Part shown: positions 49,225-60,909 of the stretch, piece after piece
How the letters are laid out: each line of letters opens with the position of its first letter
Position numbering within the stretch: position 1 is the first letter of the stretch
Assembly (NCBI RefSeq): GCF_030936135.1
Contig: NC_082613.1
Span: 2,294,001 to 2,358,000, forward strand
DNA length: 64,000 nucleotides
Source: Gavia stellata
Lineage: Eukaryota > Chordata > Aves > Gaviiformes > Gaviidae
Reading direction: 5' to 3'
The notes under the pieces: model-generated
Told to the model about the DNA's origin: nothing
What the model saw: the letters and a program-made list of their open reading frames with translations, nothing else
The model's database searches: none
Made by a program: the position numbers and the translations under genes

Positions 49225-49976
49225 TTTTCCCCATGAGGTTTATTTCATTAATCATTCTTAAATAAATATATATTTGACACTTAACAGCAACAATTAGTTA
49301 AAAATAATTTCTAACACAAATTCCCACAGTTGCCATAGTATTTGTATGGTGTGTTGTTTAACACCATTTTTGAGACCCAAATCTTGCTTTTGGTTTAAAT
49401 TTAATTTGTGGTAACAGCTCGGGGAAGAGGGAATTTGTGGTGGAAAATAAACATCCCTCAAAATCAAACACAAAGCCATAACGTGCGTGTGCACATACAT
49501 GGATGTGAAAATGGTTCGTTTTCTCTTCCAAATACTCGTATCCTCTGTCCGTTTTATTGGCATGTCATTGAAAGTGCTTGTTAGCTCTGCTCCATGAAAC
49601 AATCCTCCAGATAATGTAGCTGTTTAGAACTGAGCATTACATTAATCTGAAAGCTGGGCTCCAGCTCGTCTCTGCTGTACAGCAGATGGCAATAAAGGAC
49701 CACGATGTAGTAGAAGTACGGCTCTGAAAAGCAAGTGTTCTGTCCTTAATGCTTCAGGGTGGGTGATTAAAAACAAGGATATAGAAATGCAACTTTGAGA
49801 AGTTGGGAGGTGCAGAGAGGGAAAATGCAGGACTCGCAAGTAAGCAGGACAAACCGTGTGAATGATAACGATAAGCAGACACATATGTTACATGTAAATG
49901 AAAGAACATTGTGCATTCATTAGCTGCCCCTGCAAAGCCAGGGGAGGGAAGGGATCTGTGAGCCCCAACCCACTGT
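49225..49976 (-). other. NPBWR2: NPBWR2 3' UTR (predicted)
   Basis: AT-rich non-coding sequence follows the stop on the minus strand. AATAAA signals on this strand are at 49552-49557 (proximal) and 49239-49244 (distal), with further AT-rich hexamers near 49131. The choice of end is uncertain. Confidence 0.5.
49239..49244 (-). terminator. NPBWR2: AATAAA polyadenylation signal, candidate NPBWR2 end
   Basis: A canonical hexamer on the minus strand about 735 bases after the NPBWR2 stop codon. Another copy at 49552-49557 could give a shorter transcript. Confidence 0.45.
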
Positions 49977-50975
49977 TCAAGAAGTTCTGCATTCCAGCAT
50001 CTTCCTGAAACTTTTCCGAAAACTGTCATCCAGGAAAGCATACAAGAAAGGATTCAAGCAGGAATTGGCATAGCTTAGGCTGGTGATGAAGTAGGATATA
50101 CCGATGACCATGGAGGTCTGGGGCAAGTCAGTGGTCAAAGCCACAATGGTGGCCAAGTGGAAGGGGGTCCAACAGAAGAGACACACAGCTAGGACTATGA
50201 AGACCATAATAGTGACTTTCTTCTTGGCTTTGTCCAGGGCTTTAGCATTAGAGTTCAAGTGCATGTTCCTTAGCTTGTAGAGCATCATGGTGTAAAGGAT
50301 GCAGATGGTGGATACTGGAATGGCAAAGCCAAGGAGGAGGGTATAGATCCTGCTGGCTTTGAACCAAAACCTTTCGGGCTTGGGGAAATTGAGACCACAA
50401 CTTTTGATCTCTAGGTCGTCTATGTAGACATTGGCAAAGATGATGAAAGGGAGAACTATGATGGTGACTAGGATCCAGATGCACAAACTGACAATCCTGG
50501 CTGCTCGGTACGTACGATGTGGCATCCTCTTGGACCTGACTGTAGCCAGTACTACCAGATACCTGTCTATGCTCATCACTGTTAGGAAATAAATGCTGGA
50601 GAAGATGTTGTAGTGGTCTATGGACAAGATGACCTTGCAGAGGACTTCTCCAAAGGGCCAGTAGTGGAGGAGGTGTTCAGCAATATTAATGGGCAAGACA
50701 AGTGTGAACAAGTCATCTGCTATAGCAAGGTTCAGGATGAACATGTTTGTCACAGTCTTCATCTTGGGGGCCTTGAGGATCACATAGATGACAGCAGTGT
50801 TGCCTGTGAGCCCAACAGCACAGATCACAGAATAAATCACAGGGAGGACAATGTAGAAATCAGCTGCCTGCTCTTGGAAGGTTAAGTTGAACCTCATGCT
50901 GTTGTTCAGGTAGCAGCTGTTGCCTGCATGGCTGCAGGTACTGTTCAGGTCATCCCAAAGAGAGCTGTTTCCCAT
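49977..50975 (-). CDS. NPBWR2: Neuropeptide B/W receptor 2 (GPR8)
   Basis: A single uninterrupted 332-codon frame encodes a complete class A GPCR (human NPBWR2 has 333). It is a Gi/o-coupled plasma-membrane receptor for neuropeptides W and B. N-glycosylation sequons are at N3, N11, N24 and N30. Core landmarks are N59 in TM1, D87 in TM2, the disulfide pair C113/C193, D120 in TM3, DRY 137-139, W167, P220, CWTP 268-271 and NPFLY 309-313. The stretches HYNIFSSIYF, VLATVRS and the ECL2 sequence SCGL before PERFWFKASR fit NPBWR2 better than NPBWR1. The start ATG (complement of 50973-50975) has G at -3 and G at +4. The stop is TGA at 49977-49979. It lies tail-to-tail with OPRL1, as in the human 20q13.33 block. 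No disabling mutation is seen. NPBWR2 is absent in rodents, so an intact avian copy is informative. Confidence 0.96.
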   Translation of the reverse strand: MGNSSLWDDLNSTCSHAGNSCYLNNSMRFNLTFQEQAADFYIVLPVIYSVICAVGLTGNTAVIYVILKAPKMKTVTNMFILNLAIADDLFTLVLPINIAEHLLHYWPFGEVLCKVILSIDHYNIFSSIYFLTVMSIDRYLVVLATVRSKRMPHRTYRAARIVSLCIWILVTIIVLPFIIFANVYIDDLEIKSCGLNFPKPERFWFKASRIYTLLLGFAIPVSTICILYTMMLYKLRNMHLNSNAKALDKAKKKVTIMVFIVLAVCLFCWTPFHLATIVALTTDLPQTSMVIGISYFITSLSYANSCLNPFLYAFLDDSFRKSFRKMLECRTS

Positions 50976-52141
50976 GGCTGTTGGTCACAGACTACCCTCA
51001 GATGTCATTGAGAGCTTTGCTAGCCCAGAAGGGAGAGCCTTTTTTGAGAAGCAGCTGCTATCTCATTTAGAAGTAGGTTATTTCCAAAGAGTGGGTTGTG
51101 AGGCAGTGAGGACCATCTAACTTACCTCTGCTGTCACCCACCATTGGAGAAGTTAGATTTTGAAGTGATCAGGAGAAAAAAAAATGATTGAAAGACACAT
51201 GAGGCTCCATGAACAAAGCAAATAAGAGAATTATAACTCCCTATGTAAGTCAAGGAACTCTTCTCTCCGAGAGCATCCTGGTGAGCTGTGGCTTTTCTCT
51301 GCTGGAGAAGTCAATGGCTCTGGTTCAGCCCTCTGCAGTAAGAGTCCTTCTCAGGATTGGCAGGAACAGGGAGGGCAGAGAGGGACCTTTGTGCCTGCTT
51401 GGCTATTCACAGCCCTCGGACGACTTGAGGGATGTCTGCTGTTTCACTTGCACAGTGCTTGCTTTTCCATGCCGGAGCAGAAGCATCACAGTATTTAATT
51501 AGTGCCTTTCTTTGTGTTGGAGTTCAGACTCTTCTCGTTGACTGAGATTTCACAAACAATGAAGAAGTTTCCAACATGGCTATTCCCCACTCCCAGGGTC
51601 CCCTAGCAAAAGAAGGAGGAGGGGGAAAATAGAGTTCAGGGAGTATTTCCAAAACTAAGGGTTCAACTAAGAGTTAACCAACAATTACAGTAACTCTTTA
51701 AGCAAGGGTAGGTTATGATCCTAGTCAATATGACAACCATCCCTGTTGGAAACAACTATGGCAGCACACAAAACTTGGCACAGATGGACAGACAAACCTG
51801 TAAATCTCAAAAGTTCAGGATTATTCAGGGAAAGGGGGGGGAGGGGGAGGAGAAGTACCCTAAAAGCAAATCCACCTTAGAGTCAAAGCAAGAATCACCC
51901 CATCTGTTTACAGCTGTCTAGCAGTTGCCACATCCATTGCTATAGCCTGACCCACGCTTCCAAGAATTCCTCCACAGGGAAGCAAACAAACAACCACCCC
52001 CCATGAAGATCAAAGATTTGGCAACTGGTCCCCAGGCTCTGCAAAGAGAAGTGCCTCGCTTCACTTGCATTTTGTTGTCGCACAGCAATAAAGTGAGCAG
52101 GAAAGCCGGCATCGGGAATGGAGGGTTGAAGTGCTCCTTAC

Positions 52142-52328
52142 CTGGCAAGCGGCTCCGGCTGCCTCCTCCGGCACCTGCTGCTCGGCACTGTTGAGCCTTT
52201 TCTCTCTAATCCGAGTTGGAGGAGGGTCTCTGGGATGCTGACGTTAGCTTTGCAATCATATCAACATGGTGGTTCTGTGTGTGCATTGCATGTCTGAGCA
52301 ATTAGCACTGGTTCACACCAGGGGAGGG
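52142..52328 (-). other. NPBWR2: Candidate NPBWR2 5' UTR exon
   Basis: On the minus strand a near-perfect donor, GCCAG|GTAAGGAG, has its intron starting at 52141. It sits about 180 bases downstream of a TATA-like box, as a first exon should. A plausible acceptor nearer the gene is CTAG preceded by a C/T tract (AG at 51020-51021), giving an intron of about 1.1 kb. A second good donor, AG|GTAAGT, has its intron starting at 51125 and could mark another 5' exon. All of this is inferred from splice-site shape; an unspliced 5' UTR is the alternative. Confidence 0.4.
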
Positions 52329-52353
52329 GGGGCAAGTTTTCTCTCTGCAGGGC

Positions 52354-52363
52354 TATTTAAATA
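52354..52363 (-). promoter_or_regulatory. NPBWR2: TATA-like box for NPBWR2 (candidate)
   Basis: The palindrome TATTTAAATA lies about 1.4 kb upstream of the NPBWR2 ATG and roughly 30 bases upstream of the candidate first exon. Being palindromic, it does not set direction by itself; the direction comes from the minus-strand donor at 52141/52142. Confidence 0.35.
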
Positions 52364-52563
52364 GTAAATAGGGTAGATGCTGGTGAGCAGCTGATGCTCC
52401 AGGACGGATCTCCTCAGGAATGAGGGAGATACTGCCAGCACCCAGGGCTGGCAAGCTGAGGCTGGCTAAATGAGGGATGTGTGAAATAGTGGGAAGAAGG
52501 GGGGGGTTAAACTGCTTCAACAGGGAGCACTGGTTTTGACAAAGGACGATGCACAAATTGGGC

Positions 52564-52574
52564 GGGGGGGGGGG
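52564..52574 (+). repeat. Homopolymer run of 11 G
   Basis: A G run about 200 bases upstream of the candidate NPBWR2 TATA-like box (its template side on the minus strand is a C run). Length may vary. Confidence 0.9.
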
Positions 52575-55500
52575 AGGAGTGAGTGGGAGGAGGGTCCACA
52601 GCATTCCAGCGCCCAAAATGAACAAATAAACAGATGTACCTTGCTAGATCTGTGCTGGTTTCACTGCTCTGGGGGGGGCTCAGCTGGTTTTCCCCAGCAG
52701 GGTCTCTGGTCCCGCTTTGGAAATGCAGCTAAATCCTTCAGATGTGCCTCAGGAGGTGCAGGAGTCCTGTGAAGCTTGGCGGAAATGCGCCCTAGGTTGT
52801 ATAGCAAAACCAGCAACAACGTAAGATCACTTTACCTTCATGTCCCTATAAAAAGAGGAAAAAGGAAACTGAGGGTCTTTTGATTCTCCTTTTGGTCTTT
52901 TAAATGTATCCCCCAGCAGCCTGACCTTTGTTTCAATACCAGGCAAGAGAAAATGCGAGCATCCATCAGTGCTGCGCCTGGCAGTGCGCAGTGTCATTTA
53001 ACCAAGCAGGTCACCTCGTTTAAATGAGCCATGTAGCCAAGAGCCGCGTTCGACTTTGCTCCTCTTCTGGGGATGTTTATCCTTTTCTGGCCAGATTATC
53101 GTACACCGGCAACTGAGTGGGAACAAAACGCTTTATTGCACTCAGGGAGGTAAGTCCTTAAGGCCAGGGGTACAACTGACTCTTCAGGAGGTGGTAATTT
53201 TTTTTATGCCCAGTGTACAACTCTTACAAATATTTTCTGTATTTCAACTAAAATCTGTCCAGCCATTAGGCTTAAGCAAAATTAAACAGAAACTTAAGAT
53301 TGCCCAAGAAGGTCCATAGGGATGATATGTCTTCAGATGGAAGACCCCCAGAGCTGCCCTCCTGCCTGTTTTGGGAAAGCCAGCATAGTTTGTTAGTACT
53401 TGTGAGGGAAAGGGGGTTTTGATAGGTCTGCAGGGGGAAGGCAGTTTTCCAGGTATCACTCTTGTTTTTATAGAAGAGAAGAAAATACTGGAAGATAGTT
53501 TCAGGAGAATGCAAGCTTAAATTTACCGCTCTGTAACTATTCCCCAGGGCAAAAGGGTGTAAAAGCGTGTTGCATTGAAAACCCTTCCACCATGGCTTTC
53601 TGGTTTTCAGCATAAAGCACATCTCTCCAGTCCCTGGGAAAGCTTAAAAGCTGTACTTTCACTCCCCAAACTATCTTATCTTGGAATTAGCTGTCGCACT
53701 GCCTTGGCCAGTGGCTGTGTGCCCAGGCGCTGAGTGTTTGGGGATGTGCTCCTAAGGGGATGAGCTGGGGGCCGGCTGTGCTCCTGCGGATCACGCGTGG
53801 GCTGTGCCTGCCCGGCACTGCCGGGGCTGCATCCCTCCCCGGCTGCCTTACTTCTCATTATCCGTAGCGAGCACGGTCTCCTGCGTGCTGTGGTTAGGAT
53901 GTGTTTGATTAAAACAACCTTCTCAGAGATGGAGACTAAGAATTTAATCTTGTCATCTGGTGTGAGTAGAGGGGCTTTTGTTTCTCTTACATCCCCAGAC
54001 AAATTCACGGCGCCTGCTTTGAGCTGTGCTTCTTGCCTAGTTCCTCTAACAGATTTGCAGTAGAACTCACCTGCTTTGGGGAGAGCAGTTGCAAACAGAT
54101 CTAAATTCACGCAGGAAATTGCTTTGCATCAGGAGCGCTTCCATCAACAAAGAGAAAATCTTTCCCTTCTGTCGCCTCTGGATCCCACCAGAGCCGGTGG
54201 CTGAGCACAGAGGAGGCACATTGTGTGTATTGGCATGGGGTGAAACGGGGAGTGCCTGGAGGGAAGGCTGAGAGGATGTTTTATTCATCTTGTTTTCTCT
54301 GGCTGGGTGTCCCTTCCACTTGATTATGTTATGGTGGCACGAAGCCCTGGAAATCAAGCACTAGTTCAAGTTGCTGTTACAAAGGACACGAGCTCTATTT
54401 TCCCTCTGAGCCACTTGGACCTATGCTTGTGTGGGCAGCTCCACCGCCAGCGTGGTGCGAGAGGGACGAGGTTTCTATCCCTGGCAAATCCATGCCATGG
54501 AGATGGACTTTGCCTCTTGAAACCTGCGTTCACGCCATGCAGCTCGAGTCAGCTGTGCAAACAGAAAGAAAAGGCAGTGAGTTAGGGAGGGGGAAATCCC
54601 TTGCAAGGCTACATCAGTGGTGCTTTATTGCCATCATAAAGTTGATGTGCTGCTGACTCTAGACAAAGGCCATCCATCATTTTGGAGTTACGGAGAACTG
54701 TGTTGCTGGCAGTGCCTGGGGGGCATCAGGAGTGCCCGGCACTGCAGGGCTGAGCTGCGGCAGCTCACACCTCACTGGGGATGGGCAGGGCAGGAGCTTT
54801 CTTTGCCTGGGTTGTTTCTGGAGAGCACTGCAAAATACCTGCTCAAATGATGGGATTACTTCCCCACCGACTGTGTGAGTGATGCTGTCCAAGCCCTCTG
54901 TGATGCTTCAGCCCTCAGCAAGGGCGTGTTGTCTAAAGGGTTGTCATCTAAGGCAGCAAGCTGCCCCCTCTAACCAGATTTCAGTCCTTTTGATGAGGAT
55001 CTCCCCAGGTCACTAGGCGTGAAGCCTACCTCACCTCTGTGTTAATCCACAGGGGCAACTAAAGAGGATGAGTTACTCTGGATCAGCCCCTGAAATGGAC
55101 CCCCCTTTCCCTTCTCCTTTTTCAAAGTCGCAGTCATCTCTGCTAGATTTAATTTTGAAACTTTGTTGAATTAAGGCTGCTTTTTATTCCATGCAGGAGG
55201 ACCAGGGGAGATGAAGCCAGGCTTGCTGGAGGGGTGACTTTGCTGGGGAAGGGAATGAGTGTGTCCTTCCTGCAAGGGCTCACAGGGACAGGAGATGTGT
55301 TCAGCTATTTAAAATTAAATGCATTAACTGCAGGAAAGGAAAGGGAGAACTGATTCTGCTCTACCAGGGGGTGGTTATGTGGGAAATTTTGAATGCACCT
55401 GTGCTACTGCTGCCTGCAGTCACAATCGCCTGCTGATCAGGCAGTACCTTCCCAGGGCTTTGTCATCCCCTTTGAAAAGTATATTTTTGTCTTGGGAGTA

Positions 55501-57671
55501 GAGTTCAAGGAGAGCTGCTAAATAAAGCAAAATGAAGATGGCTTCTTAGTCACCCAGGGTGCCCCTTGGGATGCACCTTGCTTCTGGCATTTTTGCTTTG
55601 GGGACAAGGTAGGATCATCTCCCTGTGGTCACAGTGCTGGTAGTCCTTGTCCTTTTCTGGGATAGGCTTTGAGCCTCGCCTCTGTGTCTGTGTGACAGTC
55701 ATCCTGGAAGATCCACAGACAATTTGCAGAGACAGAGCAGAGGTTTGATTGAAAAGCTGGAGCTCGGAGAAGGGTGTAATCACATGAGCAGGTCAGATCT
55801 GGATTGGGATTGATGTTCTAGAACTCCAGCTTTCCTGGACACCTAAGGGATCGCTTTCCCCTCTGCTTCACTTTCCAGCTCTGGAGGAAGGGGTTGTGCA
55901 GTGCTGGGCTCAGCATCCCTCCCAGCAGCTAAGCCAGGGAGCAGCAGCCCTCTGCTTCACAGGTCCAGGGTGTGACCTTGGAGCTCCTGCAGCCACCAGA
56001 GAAGTCCTGTGCCTGGGTCCCGTTTGATAAGACTCCTTTGCTTTGCACCCCTGCTCCTTGGGGCACTAGCTGGGGAGATAATCCTGTTTGCCTGGGCTCT
56101 GTCGAAGAGTCAAGTTCGTCTCAAGGACACAGACACACAATCAATACTCTTTGCTCACCAAAACAAAATGTTCTTGGCTGACTATCTTGCAGTTGCTGGT
56201 TATTAGGGCGATTTATTTGTATGAGGTGTTCAGGCTTTTCAAAAGGTCGTACAGCACTGCAGGTTAATATCCAGAACGGATTATGTTGAATGGTCTAAGT
56301 GATGGCTTTTGGCGAGTAAAGCCAGTGTGCCTGGTCAGGTTATTTATCATAGAATAACACTCACTATGCTGTGATGTCTGCCTTGGGGCTGGATCTCCCC
56401 TGAGCTGCTCTGGCCCCAGCCTGGGGATGCACAGAGGTTGGCCACCATCTCCCCCAGGAACCACCTGCTCCTCCTACGCTGTGGCGCTGGGTCAGCAAAG
56501 GAGCAGTTGGTGGGTGTTGCGGTAAGCTGAAAAGGAGAAAGTGGAGCTTATTCATCACCCCTGTGCTGGGTCATTCCTCCTTTGCCACAAGCTGGGACAT
56601 CTCCTCCTGCTTCCTAACCCTTCCCGGCCAAAGCAAGCTAGGTTGGGTTAGGCAGATGATGGCAGTCACCTTGTGGGATGCCTCTGAGAACTAGGAAAGG
56701 GGTGTAGCTGCAGATTTTCCTGGAGGATGAGGATGGAGCAGACGTCTCCATCAGGGAACTAGCGAATTGTGGGTGAAGAAAGTGCCTCTGAACAGTAATA
56801 CCGATTGCAGTGGCTCCAGCAGCTGGTGATACATCCAACCTGCCACAAGCTGGAGCAAAGGCGAAGTGGTACTGGAGGTGCTTTAAAGAAAATTGGAGTA
56901 ATGAGTCTTACTTATAAATGGCCTGTTTTTGTCAGGCAAGGGATATATCAATAACTGCCCCATCTCCACCTCTGCAGGGGAACAATCAAGACAAATGCTG
57001 TGTGAGTAATTTCCTCAGACCAGAGGTGAAGGGGAATAAAAGCTGTAGCAGCGGGCGAGGTGGTGGGTGGCTGGCTGGAGCTGTTTATTCCCTTCCTGCA
57101 AGCCAGGAAGGAGGCTGTGAAGCTCCTGCAATGGGTCAGCCCTCATTCCCAGCAGCTTTTGGAGTCCCTGGCTCTTCTGCAGGACGTGCCCAGCCCTGTG
57201 GTGCCAGCGCAGCCCTGGTCTGGGCATGTTTCCAGAGGTAGAATCCAGTGGCAGAGGGTGAGTGGCATTGCAAGAGGCTGCCTGGCTCCCAGCAAGGAGC
57301 CTGTGCTGTCAGAGTGCCTCTGCCGTGCTGGCAGTGGTATGTTAATTAATAAAGCTCTGACAGTGTACCTGCGGCCATACAAGCAAGGACATGGTGCCAG
57401 TCTTGCTGCAATTTATATGTATCTGTGAGAATTTAGAGTGCAGGCGGAAGACTATGCAGATTCTTTAAATGCCTTCATTTCCCTCCACCCCCTATGTTGG
57501 TCTGGCTTCCCACAGCCTTGTTCTGGAGACAAATTAAAATAGCTTTCCATTCCAGGATGCTTTTATTCTCCAGCATTTTTTTCTTGCTTTTCCCCAGGGC
57601 TGGAAGTGAGTCTGTACTTTGGTTTGTTTTCTGCCCTGAGCCAGTCCAGTCCGTTCAGACCAGAGCCCTTT

Positions 57672-57713
57672 GGGAGAGGAAGGTTTCTGGGAGAGGAAGG
57701 TTTCTGGAAGAGG
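57672..57713 (+). repeat. 17-bp purine-rich tandem repeat, about 2.5 copies
   Basis: The unit GGGAGAGGAAGGTTTCT occurs perfectly twice (57672-57688 and 57689-57705) and then partially. Simple local duplication. Confidence 0.85.
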
Positions 57714-60700
57714 ATGGGCAGCCTTGGAAAGGGTGACAATCTCCTTTGCGGGGTGTATGGGGCTCTGAGCAGCTGCTGGAGGTGCCGGGCAGCAGCCTGG
57801 GGCTCCCCTTGTTGTGTCGGTGCGGCCGTGAGCAGCGGGCAAAGGCTGTCCCGCAGCGTGTCCTGTGATGGCTCTGATTGCTGCTGGGATGCTGCTGCCT
57901 CATCCTCCTTAACTCTGTCTGGAAGCAGGGGAAATTAAGCTGCTGGATCAATCTATGGATCGATTTGTCTTCTGGGCTTGGAGCTTTTGCTGTTCTCTGT
58001 CTCGGGTTTCTTCCATCAGCCTGTGTGAGTCACAGCTTTTGTGTAATCTGACTACAGGACCTGTGCCTGTGAGGAAAAAGCATTGTATGTGACATACTTT
58101 GTGCTACAGTACTCTAGGGTGCAGTTAATTGCTTGCTTTTGCAGCTGTCTTGGAATGCTGTTAACTCTTGAAACTATCAATGACCATTGAAATGTTAACA
58201 GGTTTTTGTTTTCCTGCTGGTTGCCTTTAGCAGATGTGCCTGGCATGTCTACAAGGAGGTTCTCTAGCACAGTTGTTGGATTGCTTATTACCTCTGCAAT
58301 CCATAAGAAGGAATCCTAGTTTAAAAGAATAGGAGTAAAAGAGAAATAAAAGGGTGTTAGTTGCTCTAATTGGGTGGAAAAGAAATGGGTGTGAGGCAGC
58401 AGGTAGAGATCTGCTCTTCTGGGTCCCCATCCATGCTGTGCTTTCTAGGGCTGCGCTGCTGGCAGACAAGGGTTTTGTAGGACACAAGTACTGTCTCATG
58501 CTGCAACCCATCGGCATCCCATGCAGGAGCTATACATTATTTAGTTGCTATTAAGCTGGTTATTACACAGCTGCTAAGAGCCCTTGGTGGCTGTGCCGCT
58601 TCCAGGTGATAAGAGTTGTTGCTTTGACTTTTTTGATATCTGAACTGTTGCTTCTGAAAAGTCACCCTTTCTGTCGTTGCTTGACCCACTTTGAAAGCTC
58701 TGAGGCTTTGCAAACAATGGTGTTGCAACAGGGTTATAACGCATCCTTGGAAAACCAGCACGGAGCCCTTCGGGGTGCTTGCTGGGCAGGCTCTGTGCAA
58801 TATACTCCAATATCTCTAAGCAACAGCTAAATGTGTCACCTCATCTGCTTAAGTAGCAGAGCTCCTCTGGCCTAAAAGCCTAATCATCGGAGGGTTATGG
58901 AGAGCAAATTGCTGCTGAATGAATTTGCTGTTTTGTTCGCTCCAGTTTCCCCTCCCTGCTTGTGTTATGACAGTGAAATGACTCATCTTCATCTTAATAT
59001 CATGTTTTAGGGAAATGTTTTAATATTTTGTACGATGCTCATTGTTTAAAAAAAACATGAAATCTGTCTTCTGGCACAACATTTTCCAGTGCAATTATAC
59101 AGAGCCGGCACCTTTCTCCATACGCCAACAGCTTTTCAGGCCAACAAACACAGTGGAGGTCAAGGTTTACGACACCATTGATTATTCTAAGGATAAAAGG
59201 GAAAAGCAGGAGGCCTGACTTGAGCTTAGCGAAACTTGACTCTATGGCTTTGGACTACAATCATGTATTACAGCTCACTTTTGCAGTTCATACCTGCCTG
59301 ACTTATTTAAATAGGTCGTCATAATTCATGTGGCCAAATATCTGCTAATGGAAATTCAGTTTTAAGAGCATGATCCTTGTTGGATGTGTCAACGTGATGG
59401 AGAAAAGGAAAGCTGGATAACTTTCCAACTTTGGAAAGTTGGATAGGAAATGGTGTGCTATGAAACACCAAGCAAAACAAAAGGAGAAGGGAAGGCATTG
59501 CTGCAAAGCGAGTTTTATGGCTCGCACTGTCTGCTCACCTGCACCCTGTGGTCGTGGATATAGTGGGGACATTTGGCTCCGAGCAAGTGAAGGGAGGGAG
59601 TGGATTCAGTACGTGCACCAGAAATAACCAAGAGAGCAGCAACAGTGAGTAGGACCTGGCTCTTCTCTCTTTAAAATCTAATTCGGACCCCAAAGTGAAG
59701 CCCCAGAGTTTAATTCCCTGGGGAACTGAAGCTGCCAGGTCACCGACTGGGCTTTTCACAGCGTGCCGGGGAAAATGAGGTCCCCGTCAGAAATCCTATT
59801 GATGCAAATTTAACAACAGACAATGACGCCATAGAAGATGTTTCAAATTCTTGTGGAGAAGCAGAAAAAGAAAAGAAATAAAAAAATATACCTTTTTTCC
59901 CAATGGGAATGATTTCTGAAGCACAAAACTCCCTGGGCCATGCAGGGCCTCCTGCCAGGTGAGTAATTTCAGACAAGGGCTGACTGAGCAGGAGAAGGTG
60001 TTTTGTGCTGGAGGGCTGAGTTATGACCAAATAAGTCGCTCCGCTTCTAATACCGGTGATCCTTGGTAATATCAGTGTCCTTCTATCAATAAGGAGCACA
60101 CTTGGGCTCTGTGAGACTTCTCCACCTGCTTCTCAATTCCACTTGAAGGCGGAGGAAAATTATTTCCTTATAAATGGCCTGTTTCCACTCATTTCTCTAA
60201 ACTCACTGAGGCTCCTTGCTGGGAAGTTGATTTTTTTTTTTGTAATAAGAATTGCTTTTTTCTTGTAAATGTTAAGTGATGCGTTTCCCCGCCTTGGATG
60301 TCAGGAGGTACAGGAGCACGTGCTGTACAGAAACACTCCCCAGCTGCATCAATAACCTTTTTGTGTTGCTTAGCGAGTCCTAGATAACTGCGGAGTAGTT
60401 GTGTGTCTCTGCAGGTTGCTTGGCAATCAATTCTACATCTCCAATACATCCTAATTTACAGGGAGGGTGTGATGAACTCCTTTCTCTGCAATCAGGCGCT
60501 GGCAGTGCCTGTTCTCTTGCGGGTTTATGGGCTCAGCTGAATGCTGCATGCTCAGCAGTCAGGTTGTGCAGGAATAAAGGTGCTTTTTTTTAAGACTCTG
60601 AATCTCCCTGTTGTCTGGCCAGGATTTAGGGTGAGAAGAGCTTTTGGGCTGTAATAGCATCTCCCCTGTTTTTCCCTGTGCAGCTCTGCAGCACTCCTGT

Positions 60701-60787
60701 TTGGCTTGCTCCTTGTTGTGTGGGGCAGCCAGGATCCTTCTGCAGCCCTACAAGGGATTTTCTGGGTTGGAAAGAAAAACATCCATG

Positions 60788-60909
60788 AGAATCACAGAAT
60801 CATTAAGTTTGGAAAAGACCTGTAAGACCATCAAGTCCAACCATCAACCCAATGCCACCATGCCCACTAAACCATGTCCTGCAGTGCCATGTCCGCATGT
60901 TTTTTGAAC
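60788..60909 (-). mobile_element. CR1 LINE 3' tail, reverse orientation
   Basis: On the plus strand it starts with GAATCACAGAATCATTAAG, the complement of the CR1 terminal octamers, followed by the complement of the tail: ACCATCAAGTCCAACCATC, then CCATGCCCACTAAACCATGTC. Only about 120 bases survive. It belongs to the same subfamily as the 22.5- and 44-kb copies. Confidence 0.9.

Larger units (their letters stand above)
52370..60787. other. Intergenic, upstream of NPBWR2
   Basis: No coding exon is recognised. By human synteny MYT1 should follow on the plus strand, but no Cys-Cys-His-Cys finger coding block is visible. An AT-rich stretch at about 58860-59350 and an 18-bp duplicated word (56911-56928 and 60167-60184) are the main features. 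Confidence 0.5.

Noticed and set aside
50613..50885. 90-codon plus-strand frame opposite NPBWR2
   Set aside because: It is an antisense shadow of the receptor coding sequence.
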